A stretch of 53,187 nt of DNA from Balneolales bacterium. Lineage in GTDB: Bacteria > Bacteroidota > Rhodothermia > Balneolales > HLUCCA01. Below the pieces are notes generated by a model. The model made no database searches. It was not told the origin of the DNA and worked only from the letters and a program-made list of their open reading frames with translations. The stretch is from contig JANJTJ010000125.1 in NCBI GenBank assembly GCA_024711145.1, forward strand, positions 1 through 53,187. Reading direction: 5' to 3'. Both the position numbers and the translations under genes were made by a program. Position 1 is the first letter of the stretch. Each line of letters opens with the position of its first letter. Below are positions 8,279-16,380 of the stretch, in pieces.

Positions 8279-10000
8279 TCAGCGCACGAGCAGCTTGAGT
8301 TGCTCCACCCGCTCGGCCACTTCGGCCCGGGGCATGGACCTCCAGGGCTCGGGCAACAGGTCTTTGGAGGTGCATTCCATAACGGCGCACAGGTTCTGCA
8401 GCTCGATCTCTTCGGGGTAGGTGGGTGGTATGAAATCGGCGAAGACCGATTCGAGCACGTCCGGTGTAACGGCCGGCAACCCTTCGGCCACGGCTTTGAA
8501 TTTGGCACGGGTGAGGGCGGCTTCCATGTCGGCCCCGCTCAGGATGCGGTCTTCCTGGCGCACGATCTCGGGCACGTAGGCGGGGTCGCTCAGGCTCAGT
8601 TTGGTCTTTTTGCGCATGGCTTCGTACAGCTCCTGCCGCTCTTCGGGCGAAGTGGGATAGAACAAAGCCAGGTGCTCCTCGGCGCGGCCCTGGCGTTTCA
8701 GGTCCACCGGCATGAGGTCGGGACGCGCCGTCATCAGGAACCACACGATCCGCCCCCGGTTCTTCGTGTTGCTCATGAAGGTGGCGATCTGGGCGAACAC
8801 GCGGCTGCTCACGCCGCTGTCGCCACCGGAATTGCGGTCGCCCAGGTAGGCGTCGGCCTCGTCGATCATGACGGCCACGGGCGCCATGGCGTCCAGCAGG
8901 GCCAGGATCTTCTCCAGGTTGCCCTCGGTAACGCCCTGCCATTGGCTGCGGAAGTTCTTCAGCTTGACCATGGGTATGCCCACTTCGCCGGCGAAGCAGG
9001 TTACGATCCAGGTCTTGCCGGTACCTACGGGACCCGCCACCAGATACCCCATGGGCATCACGTCGGGGCGGCCGTTGCGCAGGGCGTTGGCCGCCGCGCG
9101 CAGATGGGCTTTCACCCGGCCGTGGCCGGCCACGTCGTCCAGCGAATGGTCGGTCTGCACGAACTCGATCAGCCCGTAGGCCTCCGCTTCGATGAGCTCT
9201 TTCTTGGTTTGCGACAGGCTCTCGAAGGTGATGGGCGACTTGTTCTCCAAGGCGCTGGCCAGCACGGCGTTCAGGTTCACGCAGCTCAGTCCGGCCGTCT
9301 GCTGGGCCAGGATCTCCACCGGCACCTGCGAGATCTTCTTGTAGGTCTTGGCGTCGGTGAACTGCCGGATGAAGGCGGTACGCTCGGCGTCGCCGGGCAA
9401 ACCCACATGGAGGCTGGCCGTGTACGGACTCTGCACCAGAGCCCGGTTCAGGTCGGCCAGGTTCTCGGTAATGAGCACCAGGGTGAAATCGGAAGCCAGG
9501 AAGAGCGGATCGTGCGCCCATTTCTGCAGATAGACCAGGGCCGTGCGGTCTTCGCTGCCGGCCGAGGCGCTGTCGGTCATGGGTACGATGGTCTCGGCGT
9601 AATCCACCACGCAGGCGATGCTTTTGCCGTCGGCCAGGCGCAGGCGGAAGTAGTTCTCGAGCAGGGCGAACACCCGAACGGGGTCTTTGGGCAGTTTGCC
9701 GGCGAACTCGGTGCCGTTGGCTTTGTCGTACCCCTGCACGGCCCGCTGCAGGTCGGTCAGGCTCTGCTGGTCACGGAAACGGATGCCACCCGACCGGTCG
9801 AACAGGAGCACGATGTCGCGTGTGCCGAAGAGTTCATCGTTCAGAAAACTGCCGAACCGATGGAAGCTGTGGGTTTTGCCCTCGCGCACGGGCACCAGGT
9901 CGCGCACGTTGCCGTGCAGGATGAACTGGTTGAGGGTCTTGCTGAAATATTTGCGGGCGAATTCCTGCGCCCAAACGGGATAACCGGGTACGGTGCTCAT
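8279..10000 (-). CDS. Ycf46-like AAA ATPase in PspA operon
   Basis: 573 aa. The C-terminal half is an active-looking AAA module: Walker A GPVGTGKT (323-330), Walker B VAVMIDEAD (375-383), a sensor-1 region WFLMTARPDL with Thr rather than Asn, and a possible arginine finger in RQGRAEE. The N-terminal half (about 25-260) looks like a degenerate AAA domain, with HGNVRD, VVDYAE and LITEN but no P-loop. This two-part layout recalls Ycf46-type and classical AAA chaperones. Its start overlaps the CBS gene stop (ATGA), and PspA is at the head of the operon, suggesting an ATPase that remodels or disassembles PspA polymers. That role is inference. Confidence 0.75.
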   Translation of the reverse strand: MSTVPGYPVWAQEFARKYFSKTLNQFILHGNVRDLVPVREGKTHSFHRFGSFLNDELFGTRDIVLLFDRSGGIRFRDQQSLTDLQRAVQGYDKANGTEFAGKLPKDPVRVFALLENYFRLRLADGKSIACVVDYAETIVPMTDSASAGSEDRTALVYLQKWAHDPLFLASDFTLVLITENLADLNRALVQSPYTASLHVGLPGDAERTAFIRQFTDAKTYKKISQVPVEILAQQTAGLSCVNLNAVLASALENKSPITFESLSQTKKELIEAEAYGLIEFVQTDHSLDDVAGHGRVKAHLRAAANALRNGRPDVMPMGYLVAGPVGTGKTWIVTCFAGEVGIPMVKLKNFRSQWQGVTEGNLEKILALLDAMAPVAVMIDEADAYLGDRNSGGDSGVSSRVFAQIATFMSNTKNRGRIVWFLMTARPDLMPVDLKRQGRAEEHLALFYPTSPEERQELYEAMRKKTKLSLSDPAYVPEIVRQEDRILSGADMEAALTRAKFKAVAEGLPAVTPDVLESVFADFIPPTYPEEIELQNLCAVMECTSKDLLPEPWRSMPRAEVAERVEQLKLLVR

Positions 10001-10629
10001 GGTTGAATATCGTCATGTTCGTCGCGGATGTCGCCGACCACCTCTTCGAGCAGGTCTTCGATGGTGACCAGGCCTTCGGCCTTGCCGGTACGATCGACCA
10101 CGATCGCCATCGAATGCCCCTGGGAGCGGAAATCGGCCAACAGGTCGTGGCTGCGACGCGAGCCGGAGACCAGCCGCACAGGACGGGTGATGGCGGCCAG
10201 GGATTCGGGCTGTTTGAAGAGATCGTAGGCCAGTACCACCCCGACGATCCGGTCGCGGCTGCCATGGTACACGGGCAATTTGGAGAACCCGGACCGGATG
10301 AAGGTCTGACGCACGGTTTCCAGGTCGGTGCCCGTTTCGACGGCGATGAGGGCCTCTATGGGCACCATGCTGTCTCGCACGCGGATTCCGGGCAAGGCCA
10401 GGATGTTGGAGACGATTTCCTCGTCTTGCGCATCGAGCCGGGGTGGTTCTTCCACCGTAGCGGCGGGCAGCCGCAGACCGCGGAACACCAGGTATTCCCA
10501 GGTGATCCAGGTTCCGGCGGCCAGGATGAGGTACGGCCCGATGGGCCCCATCAGAACCGAGGCCGCCGTTGCCAGCAGGAAAGCGGATCGGATGAGCCGG
10601 TCGCGGCCCGGCCTACTGGGAGGTTCCAC
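9997..10629 (-). CDS. CorC/HlyC-like CBS-domain protein, membrane-anchored
   Basis: 210 aa. The track ORF extends upstream into the hydratase gene; I choose the GTG at 10629, 4 nt after the hydratase stop. An N-terminal hydrophobic hairpin (FLLATAASVLMG, then PYLILAAGTWITWEYLVF) is followed by two CBS motifs carrying CorC-type signatures: RDSMVPIEALIAV, SGFSKLPVYHGS, and VDRTGKAEGLVTIEDLLEEVVGDI. CBS pairs usually bind adenine nucleotides. Compared with full CorC/HlyC proteins it lacks the DUF21 membrane domain and the C-terminal transporter-associated domain. It could report energy or magnesium status to the operon's AAA ATPase, whose start codon it overlaps; that link is inference. Confidence 0.8.
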   Translation of the reverse strand: MEPPSRPGRDRLIRSAFLLATAASVLMGPIGPYLILAAGTWITWEYLVFRGLRLPAATVEEPPRLDAQDEEIVSNILALPGIRVRDSMVPIEALIAVETGTDLETVRQTFIRSGFSKLPVYHGSRDRIVGVVLAYDLFKQPESLAAITRPVRLVSGSRRSHDLLADFRSQGHSMAIVVDRTGKAEGLVTIEDLLEEVVGDIRDEHDDIQP

Positions 10630-10633
10630 GCTG

Positions 10634-11419
10634 TCAGGAGCCGGTGAACGAAGGAGGCCGTTTGGCCAGGAACGCGGCGGTACCCTCGGCGAAATCTGCG
10701 GTACCGCACAGGCGGCCGAAGGCTTCGGCTTCGGCCTCGTAGCCGGCATCGGCGTCGTTCAGGCCGGCACGCACGGCCTGGATGGCGGCGGCCACGGCCA
10801 AGGGTCCGCGGGTGGTGATCTGGCGGGCCATGGCTTTGGCCGCCTCGAGGCCTTCGGCGGCAGGCACCACCCGGTTCACCAGGCCCATGCCCAACGCGGC
10901 TTCGGCTTTCACCGGCACGGCCGTCAGCATCAACTCCAGGGCACGGCCCTTGCCCACCACGTGCATGAGGCGCTGGGTGCCGCCGTACCCGGGAATGGTG
11001 CCCAGGGTCACTTCGGGCAGCCCCATCACGGCGTTGTCGGCCGCCACGCGCAGGTGGCAGGCCAAGGCCAGTTCGCAGCCGCCGCCGAGCGCGAAACCGT
11101 TCACATAGGCCACGAACACCTTGGCCGACGACTCGATGCGGTCGAACACGGTTTGCCCGTATCGGGAGAATTCCTCGCCGGTGGAGGTATCCAAACCGGC
11201 CAACTCGGAGATGTCGGCACCGGCCACGAAGGCCTTGGGGCCGGCCCCCGTGAGCACCACGGCCCGAATGGCCGCGTCGGACTCCACCGCATCCAGGGCG
11301 GCGTTCAGTTCGCGCATCACCTGGCGGTTCAGCGCATTCAGTTTGTCAGGACGGTTCACCGTGAGGACCGCGACCCCGTCAGGGTCCACCGTCAGGGTCA
11401 GCGTTTCGAAACGGGGCAT
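10634..11419 (-). CDS. Enoyl-CoA hydratase/isomerase family protein
   Basis: 261 aa, the normal length for a crotonase-fold enzyme. Visible signatures are the oxyanion-hole segment AFVAGADISEL, the family signature ALGGGCELALACHLRVAA and the catalytic region LPEVTLGTIPGYGGTQRL with its glutamate. It should hydrate 2-enoyl-CoA in beta-oxidation or a related pathway; chain length cannot be told. It lies inside the PspA-AAA operon with 3-4 nt spacing on both sides, so it is co-transcribed with membrane-stress genes. A role in lipid supply or turnover would fit but is not shown. No other beta-oxidation gene is nearby. Confidence 0.92.
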   Translation of the reverse strand: MPRFETLTLTVDPDGVAVLTVNRPDKLNALNRQVMRELNAALDAVESDAAIRAVVLTGAGPKAFVAGADISELAGLDTSTGEEFSRYGQTVFDRIESSAKVFVAYVNGFALGGGCELALACHLRVAADNAVMGLPEVTLGTIPGYGGTQRLMHVVGKGRALELMLTAVPVKAEAALGMGLVNRVVPAAEGLEAAKAMARQITTRGPLAVAAAIQAVRAGLNDADAGYEAEAEAFGRLCGTADFAEGTAAFLAKRPPSFTGS

Positions 11420-11422
11420 GGT

Positions 11423-12283
11423 TCAGCGTACGGGTGCGGATCGTTTGGGGCGGAGGGCGGCGGCTTCGGCTTCGTCGGCCTCCATTTTCTCTATCAGATG
11501 ATAACCCGGGAGCGCTTCATCTTCAACATCCTCGATGATGGTGACGGTCTCTTCCACATCGGTGAGCAGGGTGTCGAGCTGGATACCCAATTCTTCCGGA
11601 TTGGACATCGTGATGCTCTGTTCGTAGATGTAGGAGATGGCGTCTTCGATGGTCTCCAACTGCGATTCCCCGATATGGAGTTTCTCCTTGGCCGATTTCA
11701 GTCGGTCCAGGCGTTTGCGCAGGATGACCAACCGGCGGCGTTTGATGTCGCGCAGTTTTTCGGAGGTGGCTTCGGCCAACTCCTGCTCGGCTTCGGCGAT
11801 TTCCGAATTCAGATGCGATTCCTTGGTGGTGGCCACATACTGTTCGAACCGGTAGGTGGAATCGAGCACGAACAGGTAGTTCGACGACAGGCCGTCGATC
11901 TTGCGGCCGATGGCTTCGGTGAGGCCCTGACTGGTATCCGGGAATTTCACGAAGTTCTGGCGGATGCGTTCGCTCAGGTGTTTGACCTTGAGAAACCGCT
12001 TCTGCGATTTGGTGTCGAGCGTGTAGAAGAGTTCCTTCTCGTCCTGGCGGGTATCGCGGGCGCTCAGGTACCGGCGTTTCACCAACTGTTGGAACCATTC
12101 GGAATGCGGAATGGTACCCAGGTACACCAGTTCGGCACCGATGGCCACCGTAATGGTGAACAGGCTCATGGCACCCAGATCGCTGACGAAAAAGGTGGTG
12201 AGCCCGGCCAGAAAGAGGAAGCCGAGATTGAAGGGATGGAAGAAGGCTTCCCGGGGATAGTTGATGGCGGGTTCGGCTCTCAT
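11423..12283 (-). CDS. Membrane protein with long cytoplasmic coiled coil (PspA operon)
   Basis: 286 aa, not assigned to a named family. Two hydrophobic helices near the N-terminus (about 18-33 and 38-55) form a membrane hairpin. The rest is charged and mostly helical, with heptad-like runs such as SEIAEAEQELAEATSEKLRD and ESQLETIEDAISYIYEQ, and ends in a basic tail. Its ATG overlaps the stop of the 149-aa coiled-coil gene (ATGA), and the hydratase follows after 3 nt. The position after PspA suggests a membrane anchor or partner for PspA, analogous in role to PspB/PspC but not similar in sequence. Confidence 0.7.
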   Translation of the reverse strand: MRAEPAINYPREAFFHPFNLGFLFLAGLTTFFVSDLGAMSLFTITVAIGAELVYLGTIPHSEWFQQLVKRRYLSARDTRQDEKELFYTLDTKSQKRFLKVKHLSERIRQNFVKFPDTSQGLTEAIGRKIDGLSSNYLFVLDSTYRFEQYVATTKESHLNSEIAEAEQELAEATSEKLRDIKRRRLVILRKRLDRLKSAKEKLHIGESQLETIEDAISYIYEQSITMSNPEELGIQLDTLLTDVEETVTIIEDVEDEALPGYHLIEKMEADEAEAAALRPKRSAPVR

Positions 12284-12729
12284 TTCGGGGATTTGCGGCC
12301 CAGGGTCTTGGGGCGCGCAACAGGCGTGGGGTCGGGTTGGGTGATGCGTTCGGACGGCCCGAGGGTTTTGTCGGTAGCCAGGGCGCGGGCTTTGGTTTCC
12401 AATTCGGTTTCCAACATGCCCATTTCCATCTTGAGCTGGTCGAGGGTGGCTTTGGCCTGCATGCGCTCGGCGGCCGGGTCGGGTTCGGGCGCTTCGTGCC
12501 GCTCCATGGCCACTTCCAGCTTGGCTTCGGCCATGGCGATCTTCTCGCGCACGGTCTGCAGCATGTGGTCCATGCCTTCGAGCAGATGGTCGGCATTCAT
12601 GGACCGCAGGGTACCGGCGATCTTGGCCATACGCTCCGATTCGGCCAACTTCTGCTTGGTCTGGAGGATCTGGCGGTAATGCGCCTTGTATTCCTCCTTG
12701 AGGCGTTCGCGTTCCTCGGCGCTACCCAT
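12280..12729 (-). CDS. Small soluble coiled-coil protein (PspA operon)
   Basis: 149 aa, unrecognised. It has no signal peptide or membrane segment. The sequence is rich in Glu, Lys and Met with heptad-like helices (ERERLKEEYKAHYRQIL, MLQTVREKIAMAEAKLEVAM, LDQLKMEMGMLETELE) and a disordered Pro/Lys tail. Its composition resembles PspA, and it sits 8 nt after pspA, so it may be a shortened PspA-like or adaptor subunit. Its stop overlaps the next gene's start, implying coupled translation. Confidence 0.7.
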   Translation of the reverse strand: MGSAEERERLKEEYKAHYRQILQTKQKLAESERMAKIAGTLRSMNADHLLEGMDHMLQTVREKIAMAEAKLEVAMERHEAPEPDPAAERMQAKATLDQLKMEMGMLETELETKARALATDKTLGPSERITQPDPTPVARPKTLGRKSPK

Positions 12730-12737
12730 GGATCGGT

Positions 12738-13502
12738 TCAGGCTTTGGTTTTGCGCCGACCGATGCTCTTGCCGGCGGCGGGTTCGTCGGCTTCGACCTG
12801 GATCTTGCCGCCTTTGCCTCCGGTACCGGCATCGCCGGCATCGGCCTGCATTTGCAGCTTGAACTGCTGCACCAACTCGTGGGCACGCAGCTTTTCGGCG
12901 TCGATCTCGATCTCCATGGCTTTCGCATCCACGCTTTCGAGGGCGATTTCCATGCGGGCTTCGTTCTTGGCCGTTTTTTCGTTGATGCGGGTGATCATCT
13001 CCGTGTGGGTCTGGTCCACACCACCCACTTCGAACTGCTCCAGGGTGTCGGCCACCTTGGCTTGCCAGGCGGCACGCTCGTGGGCGCGCAGGGCCTCGCG
13101 GGCTTCCGAGATCTTGCGGTCTTTTTCCCGCATGAAGGCTTTCTTCACCTGAAGGGCTTTTTCATAGGCCTTTTCGGCGAAATCGAGCTGCTGACGGCTG
13201 GAAGCCAGGTTCTCCTCGGCTTTCTGCATCTGCAAGGCATACGACTCGGCGATGTCGTCGCGGCCGGCGGTGATGGCCGAACGGATCTTGGTGGTGGTTT
13301 CGGCCAGTTGTTTCTCGTAACGGGCCACTTCTTTCTGCAGCAGCAGCACGTTCGCCTTCACCGTGGCTATGCTTTCGTTCATCTTGGGAACCTGGTCGTT
13401 CAGTTCCCGGATGTTCTGCTCCAGTATGAGTTTGGGGTCTTCCATGGCGCCGATGAGGCCGCCGAAGATGGATCGGATTGCGCGGACGAAACGTTGCCAC
13501 AT
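12738..13502 (-). CDS. pspA: PspA/IM30 (Vipp1) family membrane-remodelling protein
   Basis: 254 aa. It begins with the amphipathic helix and conserved opening of the family (WQRFVRAIRSIFGGLIGAMEDP then EQNIRELNDQVPKMNE), followed by the long helical hairpin of the ESCRT-III-like fold to about residue 225 and a Gly/Lys-rich tail. PspA/IM30 proteins polymerise on the inner membrane and preserve it under stress; they are bacterial homologues of ESCRT-III. It is the first gene of a minus-strand operon with a coiled-coil protein, a membrane protein, a hydratase, a CBS protein and an AAA ATPase. No PspF-type activator or sigma-54 site is seen next to it. The 61-bp upstream gap shows no clear promoter. 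Confidence 0.92.
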   Translation of the reverse strand: MWQRFVRAIRSIFGGLIGAMEDPKLILEQNIRELNDQVPKMNESIATVKANVLLLQKEVARYEKQLAETTTKIRSAITAGRDDIAESYALQMQKAEENLASSRQQLDFAEKAYEKALQVKKAFMREKDRKISEAREALRAHERAAWQAKVADTLEQFEVGGVDQTHTEMITRINEKTAKNEARMEIALESVDAKAMEIEIDAEKLRAHELVQQFKLQMQADAGDAGTGGKGGKIQVEADEPAAGKSIGRRKTKA

Positions 13503-13563
13503 AAGGTCGGTGCGGTTGGGTATTGAACGGTTGGACAGGACTATGGAAATGAGCTACGGGGCC

Positions 13564-14895
13564 TCATTCAAGCGGGTTGCCGCCCAATATAGGGTCGATG
13601 CGACCCAGCACGAGCGGCTTGGGTTCTGGAGCCCGGTCGCCGAAGCGGTATGCGGCCGCCACCGCCCCGACCTGGGCCCGGGTACGTTCGGCGTCGGACC
13701 CGAGCAGGACGGCCAGCGGTTGCCCGGCTTTCACGTGGTCGCCGGTTTTGGCCTGCAGCCGGATGCCGGCCACCGGATCGATGCGGTCTTCTTTGCGCAG
13801 GCGGCCCGCACCCAGCTCGACGGCCGCCATGCCGATGGCGAAGGTGTCCATGCCGGTGATCCACCCGTCGCGGTCGGCGGCCACCACCAATTGGTGCGGA
13901 GCTTGCGGATACCGTTCCGGATGCAGCAGGCAGGTGATGTCGGCATCCTGCGCGGCGGCCAAGCCGATGAAGGCCTGCAGGGCCGAACCGTCTTCGATGG
14001 CACGCGCGCCGAGGGCGATGCCGGCCTCGACCGACTCCGCCTGGCCGCCCAGGTATATCATGGTGCCGGCGAGCAGCAGCGAGAGCTCGCGCACGTCGGC
14101 GGGCCCGCCGCCGGCCAGCACGGCCAACGATTCCTCCACTTCGATCCAGTTGCCGATGGCATGCCCCAGGGGTGTGTCCATGTCGGTCAGGTAGGCGATG
14201 GTGGGTTTGCCGGCCGCCGTACCGATGGCCACCAGCCGCTCGGCCAACCGCCGGGCATCGGCTTCGGTTCTCATGAAGGCGCCGTTGCCCACTTTCACAT
14301 CGAGCACGAGGGCATCTATGCCTTCGGCCATCTTTTTGGACATGATGGACGCCGCGATGTAGGGGATGCACTCCACGGTGGCGGTCACATCGCGGAGGGC
14401 GTACAGGCGTTTGTCGGCCGGAGCGATGGTTTCGGTCTGCCCGATGAGCACCATGCGGTGTTCGGCCAGCACCCGGCGGTATCGGTCCAGGTCCAGGTTC
14501 ACGTTGAACCCGGGGATGGACTCGAGCTTGTCGAGGGTGCCCCCCGAATGCCCGAGGCCGCGGCCCGAGATCATGGGAACGGGCACGCCGCAAGCGGCGG
14601 CCACCGGCGCCAGGATGAGCGAGAGTTTGTCGCCCACACCGCCGGTGGAATGTTTGTCCACTTTGATGCCGGGTATGTCGCGCAGGTCGAGCACCTCGCC
14701 CGAATGCAGCATGGCTTCGTAGAGGGCGAACGCTTCGGCGTCCACGAATCCGCGGATGAAACCGGCCATCAGAAAGGCGGCCATTTGATAATCGGGTACT
14801 TCGTCGCGGGTGTATGCGGCAACCAAAGCACGGATTTCGTCACCCGAAAGGGTTTCGCCGTCGCGTTTGCGGCGTATCAGGGATAGCACGTTCAT
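13564..14895 (-). CDS. Pyrimidine-nucleoside (thymidine) phosphorylase
   Basis: 443 aa after trimming the false 292-codon upstream extension in the track; the ATG at 14895 opens the family start MNVLSLIRRKRDGETLS. The signature VDKHSTGGVGDKLS (about 79-92) is diagnostic of the thymidine/pyrimidine phosphorylase family. The C-terminal alpha/beta domain is complete. It splits thymidine or uridine with phosphate to base and (deoxy)ribose-1-phosphate for nucleoside salvage. It is divergent from the small anchored protein with 25 bp between starts. Length and sequence style are closer to the Pdp/DeoA group than to the long archaeal AMP phosphorylases; deoA versus pdp is not decided. Confidence 0.95.
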   Translation of the reverse strand: MNVLSLIRRKRDGETLSGDEIRALVAAYTRDEVPDYQMAAFLMAGFIRGFVDAEAFALYEAMLHSGEVLDLRDIPGIKVDKHSTGGVGDKLSLILAPVAAACGVPVPMISGRGLGHSGGTLDKLESIPGFNVNLDLDRYRRVLAEHRMVLIGQTETIAPADKRLYALRDVTATVECIPYIAASIMSKKMAEGIDALVLDVKVGNGAFMRTEADARRLAERLVAIGTAAGKPTIAYLTDMDTPLGHAIGNWIEVEESLAVLAGGGPADVRELSLLLAGTMIYLGGQAESVEAGIALGARAIEDGSALQAFIGLAAAQDADITCLLHPERYPQAPHQLVVAADRDGWITGMDTFAIGMAAVELGAGRLRKEDRIDPVAGIRLQAKTGDHVKAGQPLAVLLGSDAERTRAQVGAVAAAYRFGDRAPEPKPLVLGRIDPILGGNPLE

Positions 14896-14902
14896 ATATT
14901 GC
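14895..14902 (+). promoter_or_regulatory. Bacteroidota-like -7 element, TATATTGC
   Basis: Matches the TAnnTTGC/TAnnTTTG pattern seen before several genes here. It lies 18 nt before the ATG of the small anchored protein. No convincing -33 element is visible. Confidence 0.35.
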
Positions 14903-14920
14903 CAAGGTACCCAATTCCTC

Positions 14921-15412
14921 ATGGAACTTTCCGATCTCCTCATCCTGCTCTTCGTGTTGGCTCCGTTGCTGGAGCGCTTTCTGAACAAGCGCAAACAGCA
15001 GGCGCCCGGGAACCGTCCGGTGGAACCGGCGCCGGAACCCGCGTCCAAACCCGACCTGAACGTGGATTGGGACAAGGCCCTGAAGGAGTTGGAAGTGTTG
15101 CTGGGGGGCCAGCCCGAACCGGCGCAGGTACCCGCACCGGCGCCTCCACCCATGCCCCGCCTGGAGCAGAAACCGTTCGAGACGGTCCGCACCGAACACA
15201 AGAAACCGGAATTCCGCTCGCATCGGCACGAGTCGTCCTTCGCCTTCCACAAACCGGTGGACCATGCCCCGGTGGAACCCGAAGCCGAGGCGCACCCCGA
15301 GCCCATCCAGCTGAAAGTGGATGCCGCCGCCATACGGTCCACCGTGGTGCTCAACGAGATCCTGCTGCCGCCGGTATCCAAACGGCCCAAGGGGTTCCTG
15401 CACCGGCGATGA
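14921..15412 (+). CDS. Small N-terminally anchored proline-rich protein
   Basis: 163 aa, unrecognised. The ATG at 14921 starts MELSDLLILLFVLAPLLERF, one membrane helix, followed by a basic KRKQQ stop-transfer. The remainder is disordered, rich in Pro, Glu and Ala, with one amphipathic stretch (DWDKALKELEVLLGG). This looks like a single-pass protein with a cytoplasmic tail. It overlaps the pdxB start by ATGA, so the two are co-translated. No function is evident. Confidence 0.75.
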   Translation: MELSDLLILLFVLAPLLERFLNKRKQQAPGNRPVEPAPEPASKPDLNVDWDKALKELEVLLGGQPEPAQVPAPAPPPMPRLEQKPFETVRTEHKKPEFRSHRHESSFAFHKPVDHAPVEPEAEAHPEPIQLKVDAAAIRSTVVLNEILLPPVSKRPKGFLHRR

Positions 15413-16380
15413 CCCGGCTGCTGGCCGACGCGCACATCCCCCATGTGGAGGAGTATCTGCCTGAAGGCGTGGTACTCGAGCGGTTCGACCGGGCACCGGA
15501 TGAGGCCGCCCTGCTCCGCGCCGATGCCTTGCTGGTGCGTACGGTAACCCGCGTGGATGCGGCCTTGTTGGCCGCGGCGCCCCACGTGCGCGTGGTGGGT
15601 TCGGCCACGGCCGGTTACGACCACGTGGACCCGGACGCCTGCTCCGCGGCGGGCGTGCGGTTCGCGTATGCGCCGGGGTGCAACGCCGGCGCGGTCGGCG
15701 ATTATGTGGCGGCCGTGGCCGGGCCCGCCCGCCGCGGGCTGGCGTCGATCGCCGTGGTCGGCTGCGGGCACGCCGGAGGCGCCGCCGAGCGGCGCTTGCG
15801 CGCGCTCGGCTGGCGCACGGTGCCGTACGACCCGCCCCGGGGGCTACCGGCCACCTGGGATGAGGTGCTGGCCTGCGATGCCGTCACCTTCCACGTGCCC
15901 CTCACCCGGGGCGGGACGTACGGCACACACGGCCTCGTGGACGAGGCCGTGTTCCGGCGTGCCCGCTGGCAGATGCTCATCCAGGCCGCTCGCGGCGGCG
16001 TGGTGGACGAACCCGCCCTGAAGGCGTGGATCCGCCGCGGCGGCCGCGCCCACGTGGACGTGTGGGTGGGCGAACCCGACGCCGACCCCGAGCTGATCGC
16101 CCTGGCCCATACCGCCACCCCGCATATCGCCGGCTATTCGGTGCAGGCCAAACGCCGGGCCACGGAGATGGTGCTCCAGGCGATGGGACTTTGGGACGCT
16201 GGGACTATGGGACTATGGGACTTTGGGACTTTGGGACCTTGGGACAGTGGGTCTTCTACCCCAAACCCCGAACCCCAAACCTCCGACTATCTGAAGCAGA
16301 TGAGTAGTGCTTGGAAAGCAAACCCGGGGGCCGAGACCTTCCTGGAGATCCGCAATACCTGGCCCTTACGCTCCGAATAG
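15409..16380 (+). CDS. pdxB: Erythronate-4-phosphate dehydrogenase-like protein with repeat-encoded insert
   Basis: 323 aa. The ATG at 15409 overlaps the previous stop. PdxB signatures are present: VGSATAGYDHVD and APGCNAGAVGDYV in the substrate region, the Rossmann loop VVGCGHAGGAAERRL, QAARGGVVDE, and HIAGYSVQAKRRAT. It would oxidise 4-phosphoerythronate in the DXP-independent step of pyridoxal phosphate synthesis. The usual protein is about 350-380 aa with a C-terminal dimerisation domain. Here that domain is replaced after about residue 265 by an 8-bp DNA array translated as three 8-residue repeats (MGLWDAGT, MGLWDFGT, LGPWDSGS), then a short unique tail. Dimerisation may be altered. The 3' end overlaps tatD by 15 bp. 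Confidence 0.85.
   Translation: MTRLLADAHIPHVEEYLPEGVVLERFDRAPDEAALLRADALLVRTVTRVDAALLAAAPHVRVVGSATAGYDHVDPDACSAAGVRFAYAPGCNAGAVGDYVAAVAGPARRGLASIAVVGCGHAGGAAERRLRALGWRTVPYDPPRGLPATWDEVLACDAVTFHVPLTRGGTYGTHGLVDEAVFRRARWQMLIQAARGGVVDEPALKAWIRRGGRAHVDVWVGEPDADPELIALAHTATPHIAGYSVQAKRRATEMVLQAMGLWDAGTMGLWDFGTLGPWDSGSSTPNPEPQTSDYLKQMSSAWKANPGAETFLEIRNTWPLRSE
16185..16248. repeat. 8 x 8-bp GGGACTAT array, locus B, inside pdxB
   Basis: Eight units of GGGAC followed by three variable bases, mostly TAT or TTT, fill 64 bp, the same size as locus A but in the opposite orientation. It lies inside the pdxB reading frame. Three units equal 24 bp, so translation yields an 8-residue peptide repeat. GGG-N5 spacing gives a G-quadruplex motif on the coding strand. 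Confidence 0.92.

Noticed and set aside
6053-10006. 1317-aa plus-strand ORF across ppdK and the AAA gene
   Set aside because: It is antisense to two clearly recognised genes, has low-complexity composition (His, Gly, Pro, Gln) and no domain; typical shadow ORF in GC-rich DNA.
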